A stretch of DNA of 57,751 nucleotides from Chara braunii (Eukaryota; Streptophyta; Charophyceae; Charales; Characeae): positions 85,922-143,672 of the forward strand of contig BFEA01001021.1 in NCBI GenBank assembly GCA_003427395.1, in the 5' to 3' direction. The notes beneath the pieces are model-generated. The model did no database searches and had not been told where the DNA came from. It was given only the letters and a program-made list of their open reading frames with translations. Shown piece by piece: positions 1 to 10,040 of the stretch. The position numbers and the translations under genes were made by a program. The stretch's first letter is position 1, and every line of letters begins with the position of its first letter.

Positions 1-1181
1 AAGAAGAACTCGCTTTTCTCCAAGGCCACTTTGAACCCTGCATCTTTCAGTGCATGCAAAACCCACTCAATGTGTTCCACGTGGTACTCGTGTGTCTTTG
101 AAAAAACCAAAATATCATCCATGTACACAATCACGCAGAAATTGATCAGGGGCTGGGTTAGTCGGGTTTTGTTAACGAACTCAGCGAAGGCCATATTCAT
201 GGCCCGCTGAAACNTTGCAGGGGCGTTACAAATTCCCATGGGACACCGGACCCATTGCCACGTGCCCTCAAACAGGACAAAGGCGGTTTTGGGTCGGTCC
301 TCCGGTCGGACTGCGACGTGGTGAAAACCGTGTCGGATATCGAACTTGGAAAAGACTCGAGCGGCCTCGATAGCATCTAACAAATCATCGATTCGCGGCA
401 AGGGATACACATCTTTGGTAGTGATGGCGTTCAATTTTCGGTAGTCAATACATAACCGAACCGAGCCATTTCGTTTTGGCACGAGGACCACGGGAAAAGA
501 CCATGGTCCCAGCGATGGTTNGACCCACCCCAACCGCTCGAATTCCCNTACCCTNTCCAANGCNANCTGCCTTTCTTTAAGGGAATATCGGTACGGTCGG
601 CAATGTATNGGGGCGTGATCCCCGGTGTCAATCGCGTGTTGTATNAAAGGGGTTAGCCCTATGTCGTGGTCCTGAATGTTGACGGCCTCAGGATAGGCCT
701 GTANAACCGCCNAGAGGAGNCGTTTGTATTCGTCCGGNACACGGGCNGGTAACTGAACTTCTACGGTTCCCCNAGGAAAGGAGACCGTCGTNNTAACNGT
801 GNGGACCGCCGCGTTGGCATNTGGCNAGGCCCCAAACAAAGAGTNGTCGGTTTTCGCCNAAAGGACCGTCGCAATAAGTTGGNTGTCCGCCNGACTCATC
901 GGCTCGCTTTCCATGTCACTNTCACTGTCCAGTTCGGGTTCGNCCGAGGGTTCGACNGAAAAGGCNTNCGCCAGTTCCCTCAGTCCCCACCGATACTCCC
1001 TCGTTCGGGGTTGAAACGACACCCCCTCTTTCAGGAGTATCGCGGCTTTTTCATTCGTGAGTAGGGNTCGTGGAGGTCGAAAAGATAAATCGCACAGCCC
1101 CCTCAGCTCGGTAAATCTTTCAGGTAGGGGGTCCGTCCGGAGATACAAGGACACAGGGGGTTCCGAAAGGTCAGCTATTCG
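1..1181 (-). pseudogene. Reverse transcriptase region of Gypsy-type pol (partial)
   Basis: In the frame whose codons have their lowest coordinate divisible by three, the minus strand stays open from about 1181 to the window start. The first part is a linker. Around 430-500 come the RT fingers motifs (PVVLVPKRNGSVRLCIDYRKLN-like), then the palm with LPRIDDLLD, a PMGICNAPA stretch near 220-240, and the catalytic YMDD box at 125-114 followed by ILVFSKTHEYH. The usual FDLRSGYHQ motif appears as FDIRHGFHHV. No start codon is expected because pol is translated as a polyprotein. The thumb, RNase H and integrase are outside the window. Several N codons occur. A stop at 1206-1208 and another at 1272-1274 separate this frame from the upstream protease, so this copy of pol is not intact as written. 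Confidence 0.88.
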
Positions 1182-1450
1182 GGACACCCTCAGGAGGGGT
1201 TTCCCCTACACCACGGAGGAGAATGTGTGCGACCAATTGGACTCGCTCCGAACTATTTCCAGTGGTTCTCGTCACCAAGAATGGCGCCACCGATCCTGTA
1301 CTCGGATCGGATATCGGTCGGGTGCATCAATCTTGTCAATTTCCGTCGAGGGTTCATTTTCGTCTGGTGACAGGCGTCGGATCATGTTGATTTGATGGGC
1401 CTTAGTGGTGAGGCGAGACGCCGGCTGAGTGCGCACGTGCACCGCCAGTC

Positions 1451-1825
1451 TCATTGGTATCGTTGGGGTTTCGGGTGGGCCGATGTGAGCACGACCTTAC
1501 AGCTGTCAAAGTGCATTCGCGCTCCGACCGCTGCCTGCCACGGAATGCCTAGCAGAACATCATACGCCTGTACATCCAGCACGATCACGTCACACAAACA
1601 ATGCACCCGCCCCACCCGTATGGGCACGTTCGTTATTCGCCCTTTACAATGAATACTATCTTCCGTAGCAGATATATACAGTTCATCCGGCCGAAGGGGC
1701 TCAACCTGTCCTTCCCTTCCCAACTGTTTCGTCAATCTCCAAGAAATGGCGACCGCCGATGATCCCGAGTCTAGGATGGCGGCCAAGGGGTTTCCCCAGA
1801 CCTCACAGTCACACTCTACGCTTTT
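1451..1825 (-). pseudogene. Retroelement aspartic protease (retropepsin-like)
   Basis: A minus-strand open stretch begins just after the TGA that closes the zinc-knuckle ORF (1826-1828) and is in the same frame as Gag. It contains the active-site motif DSGS at about 1771-1760, preceded by hydrophobic AAIL, and later YDVLLGIPWQ, which fits the conserved flap/second hydrophobic-Gly motif of Gypsy retropepsins. An internal ATG at 1786 would give 111 residues. It ends at a TGA (1451-1453) that overlaps an ATG of the RT frame (ATGA). As expected for this family it would release Gag and Pol products from the polyprotein, but separation from both Gag and RT by stops makes this copy doubtful. Confidence 0.82.
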
Positions 1826-3364
1826 TCAGGTTATAGGATAGGCCCGGAGGAATACCTCGGGTTTTTCCAAGGCAGAATCTACGGTCTGGATCATCCCTAT
1901 CCGGTTGGCTTTGTGCACCTCTGAGGTCGAGGGCTGTGACTCCTCGCTAGTGGGTGGGTCCCGTAGGACCGGCTTTTTGCCCTTTCGACTTTCCTCGAAT
2001 CGGCGCCTGTTTTTGAGGCACCGTTCGATCAACTTTTCGTTAGCCACTTCGGAAATGGTTAGCAGATAGGGAATAGGGACGGGGATCCGAAGATCCGGAG
2101 CCTTCAAGGCATCCAATATGTCGATATGGCCATCCTTGTATTCAGGACCAGGTACCGCAAGATCCTCGAATCCTGGTCGCCACGACCCGAGGTTGCTTTC
2201 CTCGGTAATCCGTTGGACGTGACGTATCACTTCGATGGTCCCGGGTTCGAACATTGCTGCCGCCATATACTCATCGGGTCCTATCTCAGTGGCCGTCGGG
2301 GTCACCATCTCCGTCGTTCCTGTGTCCATTACCGTGGCTACCCTCCCTTGTCCTGCAGCGGTGGGAGCAGCCAGCGGGATTTGGGAAGGTCCGGTGGGCC
2401 CGCCCTGAGTTCGGGGTTTCGGACAATCTTTCGCAAGGTGGCCTGGCTGATTACAGTTGTAACAGNGTNGNGGTGNGACAGCCCCGGCCACGNCCGGTNT
2501 TATCATAGGGGCTCCNGCAGCTATAGCCGCCTATTGCCGTTGTGCGGCGGCTATGCGTTGCNGTTGCAGACCTTGAACAAACTCCGTCAACGGGGCTACT
2601 ACCGNAACTAGTTGGGCCGCGACTTCTTTCATNGATNCTTCTTCCTCGCCCNNGCTTCCTTGCNTTTGACTAGAGCGACNGGAGGCCGAAGCAGAGGAAG
2701 AAGCTTTCCGATCCGAGCCTTTTTTTGCNGGTCCCAACCCNAAGCGATCTTCGAACATTNGTGCCGTAGCGGAGTAGCTATTGCGTCGAACACCCNAAGG
2801 GTCNTCTTCGTCGGATTCTGAGTCCANGCCCACATCGTAATTTTCTTTCCCGCAGTTAATTGCGTACTGAATTAGCTCCGTCAGGGTATGTTCTATAGGG
2901 TTGCATTTCTTGCGGATCTTTTTCCNCAGACGAGAGTCNGACAGTCCTCTGACGAAATCAGTCCGTACCATTTTCTCATCCACCCCGGAGNGTTCGGCTA
3001 NGTACGTAAAANGTTCAGCATATCTNGCCAAGGTCTCCCGANGCTGCTGTGTGTATTCCTTTATTAAACGGAGACATTGACCAGGTGCGATGTGATCAAA
3101 NCTATCGAGAAATTTCCTCTGGAAGGCTGCCCAATTAGTGAAGGGGTTTTGTCCGTACCACTCAAAAGCGGTTCCNGCTAACCTTCCNGGAATTCGTTCT
3201 CGGAGCAACTGGTCCGACCAGCCCTGGGCTTTCAAGGCAGCTAGCCAGATGCGAGGATCGGTGTAATCTTCAGAAAAAAATGGGAACTTCGGAGGGAGGA
3301 GGTACAAAGTACAGGGGATGATTGGCCATCCCCGTGTGCTTGTCGCCGTCGTTTTCACCCCCAA
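1826..3364 (-). pseudogene. Gag polyprotein with capsid-like region and CCHC zinc knuckle, broken by a stop
   Basis: The first ATG at 3364 opens 277 codons containing a retrotransposon Gag domain: FSEDYTDPRIWLAAL, EWYGQNPFTNWAAFQRKFL and GVDEKMVRTDFVRGL are characteristic of Ty3/Gypsy capsid regions. A TAG at 2531-2533 follows a Gln/Arg-rich tail. The same frame continues through the stop into 226 codons with a zinc knuckle CYNCNQPGHLAKDC (C-x2-C-x4-H-x4-C) at about 2464-2423, and ends at TGA 1826-1828. The frame is shared by both halves, so a single base change could account for the internal stop. Many X residues come from N bases. A 5' out-of-frame ORF at 3467-3270 overlaps the start and looks incidental. 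Confidence 0.85.
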
Positions 3365-3564
3365 TTCCGGCTTCTACCATCGCGGGAGGCGGGTTGCGAG
3401 CCCGGCCTATCGCTCGGGTTTGATTGCTATTCGCGGGCCTCCGTCCACGGGGAGCCAGCCTACTCAAAAATGCGAAAAATCTAATGAAAAGATCAAAAAG
3501 AAAAAAGGAGAAACATTAAAACAGGGTAATCGTCCTAGGAAAACCTTGGAGATGAAACGAATCA

Positions 3565-3576
3565 GCTCTGATACCA
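3565..3576 (-). promoter_or_regulatory. Primer-binding site, initiator tRNA-Met type
   Basis: The plus strand reads GCTCTGATACCA, so the minus strand reads TGGTATCAGAGC. This is the plant initiator-methionine tRNA primer-binding sequence used by many Ty3/Gypsy and Copia elements. It lies 200 bp upstream of the Gag ATG (3364) in the direction of transcription, as expected. The LTR should end within a few bases at 3577 or above; a CA terminus is not visible directly there, so the exact LTR border is unresolved. Confidence 0.8.
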
Positions 3577-5720
3577 ACCTCACGCCCCCTCGCAGCTTCT
3601 CGTACGGGGTAGCCGATCAGAGTTCTAAGAGGGGCGTGGCCGAGGATTTTTGGCCGTAAGGGTTGAGTCTCCCGGACGGAACGGAAGGCTCTCGTTTCTT
3701 GGCCGAGGTTTTTCTCGGAGTCGAACTGTCGTCGTGAAGTCCCGCGGGGGTCGGATTACTCCGAGACGATAAAATCAGAAGGGTTTCAGTGAAAATGAAT
3801 TGTCGTCGTGCATCGGGACGGGAAAAGTCATCAAGGGGAGGAGGCCATGGTGGCAGACGACAAAAACTCCGGCCGTCATGGGATCCGGGGATAGATGGTG
3901 GGTTCGAAGCCTTCAGGCCTCGTCATCGGCCTCCCGAAGTGGTCAAACCCTTGGGTCTTTTGCTGTAGAGGTGGTTGGTTCGAGGCCTTCAAGCCTCGGC
4001 GTCGGACTCATAGAGCCTGCACGAATGTTTCCAGGAGGGTAAAGCGGTGGGAGGACTCGCCGGCATCTGAATTCGAAATTGCGCGGGCAACGCCCCCGCA
4101 CTACGGGAAAGCTCGGGGAAACGTGTCGCTCCCTCGTAACCCAGGACCAGCCGTCGCCACGAACACGAGTCCCCCTGGCGATACCAGCGACAATCAAACT
4201 GCGGTCGCCACGCGGCGTGAGCGGCCGACCAGTGCAACACCGTTAAGCCCGTATAAGGCAATATTAGAGTCGGGGAATCAAAGCGATCAATCAACACAAA
4301 CCCGTTCCCCCTTATCTCACAAGCCCGGGGCGGGTCTTGCCAACACACTTGCTCCGTCCGCCTTAGCGCGCGCCGTACGTCCGCATCGCAGTAGACGCTG
4401 TCGTCATCTGTGATGGGGAAGGTCGGTAGCGAAATGAGACGATCGGAGGTACGTGATGAACACGGGCAAGATCCCACGTTCCCAGTCATTCGAACCAACA
4501 CCGAATCCATACAACAATCGTCGCAACTCTTCTCTCTCGAAAGTGGGTGCGTAGGGGGAGGATGACGAAATCTAAGCTTTCTCCCCTTGGCGGGGGTGTC
4601 GACTGTCCGCGCGGACGCAGGCGGTTGACGTCACCTGTACGGGGACGAGAAGCTCTAAAAGGCGATGATTGTTAGTTCAAAAGGAAGGCGATCGAAAAGG
4701 GAGAGAGAGAGTTACGCCAAGCCCGGGCGAGAGCGCAGGAAAGGCCGCGGAGGGGAAGGGAAAAACCGGATCAACACACTCATACTCCTTACCAGACGGT
4801 CCCCCAGTTCAGTTTCCCCATCCCCGCCCGGACGAGTACATACACACATACATGCATGCAATCAACAACCCTTGACAAGACATCTAATCATCCATGGACC
4901 TTCGACGTCACTCATGCGCATAACCAGCTCCCATCACTCGGGGCTTCACACACACGACATTCATAGACAAAGCAGCAATGGAGATACAAGCGAGTCCTTC
5001 TTGTACACAAAAAATTCAATTAACTGCTGCCCCCAGGCGCAGCCTTCAAAACTTCCCAAGACCACCGACCACCATAGCCACAAGGCCCTGCCGCGGCCGG
5101 CGTCCAATCCCCACCACTGCTCAGTCCCTCCGACTGCTTCGCCCCGAGACTACCGCGGGGTCCACCCCACGTCGTCACTCCGCCCGTCCTTGGGCTCGTC
5201 GAGCCTGTTCGGCGCNGCGGACTCTCGCGCATAGCTCGCGCAGCATTGCANCCGAGATCAAATAGAGGGAGAGGAGAGGGTTGCGCAAATTTATAGCGNG
5301 GGAGGCNGCGGGTTAACAGCGCGAGGTGCGGGCAGCGCAGGGTGTAGATGAGCAGGACAGGANAGAGAGGTGGGGAGTTAGAGGGTTCGATCCGCGGGAT
5401 TGCATNGCTACGTGATTGGGGTGTTCGTCCAAGTGGTGCGCGATTTCCCGCTTTCCACATTGATCCGAGCATCCCAACTACGCAGCCAATCACTTCGNGG
5501 NGGAAGACGGGGTAAGGATCAAGCTGGGCGTAGGGGAAGACGAAGAGTCCTGCATGGGGAAAACGCGCGCAGCAAGAAGGGAAGATGACGCGAGGATGCA
5601 AAGCAAGAAACGGGGATGCGAGACGCGCGAAGAAACCGGAGCTTGGTTGCGTGCGCAAAAATTCAAAAAGTCCCAACCGCACCCGTTTCTTGGTTTTCAT
5701 ACCGCGGCCGCTATTCACCC
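3577..5720 (-). repeat. Probable 5' LTR / upstream region of the Gypsy element
   Basis: This stretch lies immediately upstream (minus-strand sense) of the PBS and shares the N-ambiguity signature of the element up to about 5503, which suggests it belongs to the same high-copy consensus. A minus-strand TATA-like box (TATAAATTTGCGC) is visible near 5296-5284. Candidate LTR ends could not be fixed because the second LTR is outside the window. Long open frames here, for example minus 5718-5020, have low complexity and no recognised domain and are not taken as genes. The right limit is a guess. Confidence 0.45.
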
Positions 5721-6355
5721 GCGGGAGTTATTAACCAAAGAAAATGAAAAAGCCGTTTCAAAAAAGAAAACAAAAGCAAAAAGAAAGAAAAACCCCTTTC
5801 TATCTGCGTCCGTACTTCGGGGCTTCCGCGGGATTTTTCCTCAAGGATACGGCAAGCCGCGCGGTACAGATCTGAGCTTATCACAAACACGCCTTGGCAG
5901 CTCAGGCTCTTTTCAGTGTTTTGGATAATAAAGATGAGGGGGTAGCCCTGATAGAGATGATGGAATTACTCTGCTTCGAGAGCTTGTAGTAGTAGGTTTG
6001 GCTGATCGTAGGCAGCTTATCCTGGTATTGGAATTTTCTCCGTTTTGTTTGATTAGTTCCTCCCTTTCTTTGCCTTTTGGAAGGTGACTGTTTTGTTATA
6101 GGGGACCCTGGACCTGGTTTCCAGCAGAGCCTGCGCTGGGTATTGGCCCCAGTATGTTACCCCGGGTCGAATTGTGAGGTCCCCGGCCTCAACAACGACT
6201 TTTGCAATATATAAGTCAAAAAAAAAAAAAAAAAAAAAAAGTTGGGAGCTGCCCTCCAAAAATAAACAAATCGTCTCGAAAAAAAAAAGAAAAAAAAGAC
6301 GTCCGTCCTTCAGGGAAAAAAAAAAAAAAACGGTCCGTCCTTTGAGAAAAAAAAA
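5721..6355. other. Unassigned spacer with A-rich retroposon-like tail
   Basis: No gene was recognised. A segment ending at 6180-6240 (CCGGCCTCAACAACGACTTTTGCA followed, after a few bases, by a run of A) resembles the 3' end of a short retroposon; a similar tail, CCTCTACAACAACTTGGGC plus A-run, occurs near 8140 and, inverted, near 10070. Two more A-runs follow at about 6280 and 6315, separated by copies of a GTCCGTCCTT motif. Confidence 0.4.
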
Positions 6356-6747
6356 GGGATAATTTGCAAAATACCCCCATAAGTTGAGATATCCGCCAAA
6401 ATGCCCCTAAAAGATGTGGGGCATTGTGGGTAGAGCGGAATGCCCTTTTGGGCTGAAATTTTTGTGTTGTGGCCCTGTCAGCCGGGTGTGCAACTTTGCA
6501 ATCTGGACCTTCCCGGTTGGGCCTTGGCCTTTTGCTATAGCGCCTAGGAGAAGTTGGCAAGTACTGGGGCATGTTGCAAAGTTGGACGAAACCCGGTAGG
6601 GGTATAATGCAAAGATTGGGGTCCAACCGACGCCAGGGGTATTTCAGAATATCTTTTTTTGTCAGAGAGGCAGTCCGCTCTACCCACATCTTTTAGGTGC
6701 GTTCTGGCACATATCTCAACTTACGGGGGTATTCTGCAAATCAACCC
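6356..6747. mobile_element. Miniature element with ~80-bp terminal inverted repeats
   Basis: The left end (GGGATAATTTGCAAAATACC..., 6356-6439) matches the inverted right end (6747-6674) over about 75-80 bp with scattered mismatches and one small insertion. Both ends contain ACCCCC(A/G)TAAGTTGAGATAT, TAAAAGATGTGGG and GGGTAGAGCGGA in the same order. The 392-bp interior has no ORF but repeats GGGGTAT-A/T-TGCA(A)-type motifs. This is the structure of a non-autonomous DNA transposon (MITE) or fold-back element. No convincing target-site duplication is seen, because the left flank is an A-run. Confidence 0.75.
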
Positions 6748-7467
6748 ACAAGGCAAAACAAACAAATCATGAAACAGCCGAGAGAGAAGATTAGGATGGC
6801 CCCTCGGTGCGCAAGGATGACAAGCATAAGGCGCTGATCCCACAATACACAAAAAGAGAAAAAAACACGAAAGTCTCTAAAAAGAAGGCAACGGGTCGGA
6901 CAGGGCAGAAAAGCAAACTCGAACCCCACATGAACGCTATCCGTGGGTCTTTCCCAAGGACTGCGGCGGGAATTTTTGGCCTTCCATGGTGACGGACATT
7001 CCTGTGGACCACCGTCTGGCCTGGCCTCCCTAAGTGGGTGACACGAAGTGGGTGACACGGCATATGCCAACGACCAGGAGAGAGTGGAACCTGGCCCATT
7101 TTCACCACGGGCGGACATCGAAAAGGCCGACTCATTTTCACGGCAGCTTTTTCGGTAGGGGTAGGGGTCCTCGAGCTTTCCATTTTGTGTAGCGCCGTTG
7201 GGCCGTCCATCACGGACTTTGCGCCACGTACACAAAAACCGAAAGCGTACCCCTAACAAAGTGCCGCGCCCTCCTACATCAGAAAGTTGTTGGATCCGCA
7301 TTTCTCAACAAAATTCTCCAGTTTACCCACTGTCGGATCAGAAGCTAAATCAAGAAATGGTCCAAAGGTTTTCTGTTTATTTGTTTTCCTAAAATGGCCC
7401 AAATTAAAAAAAAAAAAAAACGAAACAGTACAGATCCGCTCTTCAAGTCACTTACGTGGAATCAGGG
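6748..7467. other. Spacer without recognised gene
   Basis: Frames are open on both strands for up to 186 codons but show no known domain and overlap one another, so they look incidental. A short A-run lies at 7407-7420. A direct GTGGGTGACACG duplication is present near 7035-7060. Confidence 0.4.
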
Positions 7468-7629
7468 CCGAGGTCCCACAAGCAAAAAGGATAGGATTGA
7501 GTTCCTGAATCTGAATGTGTTTTAAGCAGAGATGCAGAAAAGCAGTTCAATCTCGATTTCCTGCACATCTCCATAAACTAGTCCAGATTCAGGCATTCGA
7601 TCCGATCCTCTTTGCTAGTGGGACCTCGG
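7468..7629. mobile_element. 162-bp palindromic MITE, copy 1
   Basis: The whole element is an imperfect palindrome. The left arm CCGAGGTCCCACAAGCAAAA... pairs with the right arm ending ...GCTAGTGGGACCTCGG, and inner blocks CCTGAATCTG and GCAGAGATGCAGAAAA recur inverted. A second copy is at 15477-15634 and a more diverged one near 29600-29755. With no coding capacity and near full-length arms it is best described as a hairpin MITE. Its superfamily cannot be told from the ends. Confidence 0.72.
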
Positions 7630-7719
7630 ACCTGGTGGATCAAATACAGCGCAACAGAAAGGACGAGACTGACTGATACAATCATCCGACCAACTGCCCT
7701 CCTACCTCGGAGGAGAGGA

Positions 7720-8005
7720 ACCTTTTTTTTTTTTTTTTTTTTTTTTTTTTGAAAGCAGGAACCTAACTGGATCCCCCGATCGGCATTGAGCAGAGTCTGC
7801 TGATGTTTGTAGGGGAGGGGACCTGAGGGGAGGCACAGGGATTGGTCCTGTTGGCATGGTCCCTGATGCTACCGGCTGTCCCCTAGCCGGTATCGCCCAC
7901 CTGCAGGTCGGGAGCAGCCCCCGCATCAGGGCCACATGTTCTCTCGTGGACACGGTTCTGGCTGCTACGGGGTTCCCCGTATGCCTACAATTAGGAGTAT
8001 TCTGC
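7720..8005 (+). mobile_element. SINE family 1 body fragment (5' head replaced by T-run)
   Basis: From about 7776 the sequence (GGCATTGAGCAGAGTCTGCTGATG..., GGGGAGGGGACC, CCTGATGCTACCGGCTGTCCCCTAGC, GGTATCGCCCACCTGC, CTGCTACGGGGTTCCCCGTA) matches the body of the SINE copies at 9542-9975 and 11063-11580. The tRNA-like head is missing and is replaced by a long T-run (7722-7750). It is followed at 8041-8185 by a different short retroposon-like tail ending in an A-run. Confidence 0.65.
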
Positions 8006-8349
8006 AGGATAGTGGGAGTAGGAGTGCGCTGGGAGAAATTACGAAAGAGGTAAGTTGGGAGGGAGTCCTATAGGATTAGGGGGCCTCTACCACATGGCCA
8101 AGTGCTGAAGGTGACTCTCATATGTCTGTAATCCAGCCTCTACAACAACTTGGGCTTTAAAAGAAAAAAAAAAGAAAAAAAGGGGTATTGTGGTAGGTAG
8201 GTAGTGTGAGGTGAAATTGAGAGAAGAACATAGCTTTTCAAAAAAGAAAGAAGTTTCAACGAACCTATAATGCTCCCTCCGAACCCCTCGTACAACGATC
8301 TACTGCCTTGCTACCAGCGGAAAAAGAAAACAAGCATCCAGGTTATTAA

Positions 8350-8744
8350 GGGCCTGGTTGCATTACTCTCCATACGCCAAGTTTGGCGAGTAGGTGCCAG
8401 GTTGCATTTACTCACCAGACTTGGCGAATGAAAAATATGTCAGACTGCTCGCCACACCGTCCACAAAAGTTGTGGCGAGTGTTTTCGGTTTCCCCATCTG
8501 TGCGCGGCGGTTTGTGGAGGGCGGTGGTCCTCGGACCTCTCCACAAAACAACTTTCTGGAGAAAGCACCGCTTCACGAGTCAAGATCAGGTCAGGCGGAC
8601 AAAAAAATTGAACTTTTCTGTACAAGAAGAAATATTGTGGCGAGTAGGTGCAACCAGGCCTAGCTCGACACGATTCTCTTTTTTTTTCACTCTCCACCCA
8701 TCCGCCACGAATTGTGGCGAATGGCGAGTAGTGCAACTAGGCCC
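8350..8744. mobile_element. Tourist/PIF-Harbinger-like MITE with TAA target duplication
   Basis: The ends are inverted: GGGCCTGGTTGCATTACTC at 8350 and, on the other strand, GGGCCTAGTTGCACTACTC from 8744. Each end is flanked by TAA (8347-8349 and 8745-8747), the 3-bp duplication typical of PIF/Harbinger elements, whose termini commonly start GGG/GGC-CTG. The 395-bp interior repeats GTGGCGAGTAGGTGC-type blocks near both ends and in the middle (8645-8670), suggesting internal duplication. There is no transposase, so it is non-autonomous. Confidence 0.8.
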
Positions 8745-8754
8745 TAAGCTTCAC

Positions 8755-9210
8755 CTAGCAGCCACGGATCAATCTTGCATTGAATGTGCTGCCTTCCATC
8801 TTCACCAGATTGCCTCCGACAGCCCAGGTGGCTACAAACCATGCCAAACCAGAAGCCCTTTGTGCCGTGTCGGAGACCTTCCTTCTCCAATCCCCCTTGA
8901 TTGTACGCCTGATGTGTGCTTTGACTGAAGACTCGATGGGGAGATCGGAGATCAACTTTCCTTCAAAGGCATTCTTGTTCCTGACTTCCCAGATAACGAT
9001 GAAGAGACAGGCTCTCAGAGCGTGGGCTACGTAGCCCCAGGCGCTGTGCAGCGGGGACGCCCCCGAGGAGGATCCATTTGTAATCCCAGGGGAATGCAGG
9101 TCCACTGATTCAGACCCAGTGGATCCTCCACCAGTCCCAGATTCTCTTTGAGAGGGGGCAAGAGAGCCACAGATGTGTCGTCGATTCGAATGGCCATCTG
9201 CACCTTCCAC
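8755..9210 (-). pseudogene. C-terminal fragment of a non-LTR (LINE) reverse transcriptase polyprotein
   Basis: The minus-strand ORF has the residues ALRACLFIVIWEVRNKNAFEG followed by a basic stretch and a W-rich C-terminus. This resembles the tail of plant LINE ORF2 proteins after the zf-RVT region, where a W-x-x-RN-x-x-(F) signature is usual. No RT catalytic motif or endonuclease is present, so it would be a 5'-truncated remnant. It directly follows the Harbinger-like MITE and abuts a SINE tail at about 9240. The assignment rests on this short motif only. Confidence 0.45.
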
Positions 9211-9234
9211 ATTGTATCTGGTGAAAATGATATC

Positions 9235-9345
9235 TCAAGGCCATTGCCCTCTTTAGACAAAGAAAAACGAAAAGAAAAAGAGGGAGTGAAAAAACAACCC
9301 ATTGATCCAGCGGTCTAACTTCAGTTGGTAATTGCCTATTTCTGA
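9235..9345 (+). mobile_element. SINE family 1 tail plus next SINE head
   Basis: The A-rich tail (GCCCTCTTTAGACAAAGAAAAACG... GAGGGAGTGAAAAAACAA) is nearly the same as that at 11525-11575, and in both places it is followed by a tRNA-like head (ATCCAGCGGTCTAACTTCAGTTGGTAA). This shows head-to-tail nesting of the same family. Confidence 0.6.
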
Positions 9346-9517
9346 AGTTTGTCGTAGTAATTTCCTAAGGAGCCCCAATTTTTCTTAGCCAAAGCCGGGT
9401 AATGGCCCCGGTTTCTCAAACTTTCATACTTCTATGTACATTTCCATATGGTACGCTGGGCCAGGTTCCCAGCACGTGCTGCTCCCCACGAATAGATTGG
9501 AGCCTTGTTCCCATTTC
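9342..9517 (-). repeat. Dispersed repeat, inverted partner of 12167-12340
   Basis: On the minus strand this reads AATGGGAACAAGGCTCCAAT...CGTGGGGAGCA...CCGGGGCCATTACCCGGCTTTGGCT, which is collinear with the plus strand at 12167-12340. The pair is about 2.7 kb apart in opposite orientation. Shorter pieces (AATAGATTGGAGCC) occur near 21727. Related blocks with GGGTCCA(G/C)CGT occur near 29390 and 57035. It could be a retroposon body. Confidence 0.65.
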
Positions 9518-9541
9518 AAAAAAAAAAAAAAAAAAAAAAAA

Positions 9542-9942
9542 GAACTTCAGTTGGTAAGGCACGCAAGTGGCATTCAGGAGGTCTTGGGTTCAATCCCCAT
9601 TGGTCTCATGCACCTTCCTGGGCAAGCTTGGCGCCCGCCACCTAGAGATATGCCATTGGTCCCCCTGAGTTGCATTGAGCAAAGACTGCTGATGTTCATG
9701 GGGGAGGGGACCAGGGGAGGCACAGTGACTGGCCCATCCAACAAGCTCGGTCCTGATGCTACCAGCTGACCCCTGCTCGGTATCGCCCACCTGCTGGTGG
9801 GTGCAGCTCTCGCATTTTCCCTCGTTGGAGGCTTGAGCACAGACGTGGCTGCTATGGGTTCCCCGTAATCTTGTAATGACAACGAAAAAAGGCCTGAAAA
9901 GCCCGTCCTGTCCAGATTCGACAGGTAATTGAATTGGTTAGC

Positions 9943-9975
<33 letters not shown>
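9542..9975 (+). mobile_element. tRNA-derived SINE (family 1), full-length copy with A-tail
   Basis: The head has an RNA polymerase III A-box-like CTTCAGTTGGTAAGGC and a B-box GGGTTCAATCCCC spaced as in a tRNA. An unrelated body follows (AAGCTTGGCGCCCGCCACC, GCATTGAGCAAAGACTGCTGATG, GTTCCCCGTAAT). It ends in a 30-base A-run (9946-9975). The combination of tRNA head, body and poly-A is diagnostic of a SINE. It sits between A-runs and another truncated head, so copies insert into each other's tails. Confidence 0.82.
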
Positions 9976-9976
<1 letters not shown>

Positions 9977-10040
9977 CATTGATCCAGCGGCCTAGCTGAG
10001 TTAGTAAGGCACGCAAGTGGCATTCAGGAGTCTTGGTTCT
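9976..10040 (+). mobile_element. SINE family 1 head, truncated
   Basis: ATCCAGCGGCCTAGCTGAGTTAGTAAGGC followed by CATTCAGGAGTCTTGG repeats the tRNA-like head of the preceding copy. It stops before the B-box at a T/C-rich run, where an inverted retroposon tail (10040-10100) begins. Confidence 0.65.

Larger units (their letters stand above)
1..3576 (-). mobile_element. Ty3/Gypsy-type LTR retrotransposon, internal region, truncated by window edge
   Basis: Reading the minus strand from 3576 down to 1 gives, in order, an initiator-tRNA-like primer-binding site, a Gag with capsid-like region, a CCHC zinc knuckle, an aspartic protease and a reverse transcriptase with YMDD. The order PBS-gag-PR-RT and the RT subtype are those of Ty3/Gypsy (Metaviridae-like) elements. 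RNase H, integrase and the far LTR would lie beyond the left edge. In-frame stops and at least one frame change separate the domains, and many N positions suggest that the assembly is a consensus of several copies, so some breaks may be assembly artefacts. It is probably a non-functional or averaged copy. Confidence 0.9.

Noticed and set aside
5020-5718. 232-codon minus-strand frame as a gene
   Set aside because: It lies in the N-rich presumed LTR, has no domain and is contradicted by overlapping plus-strand frames.
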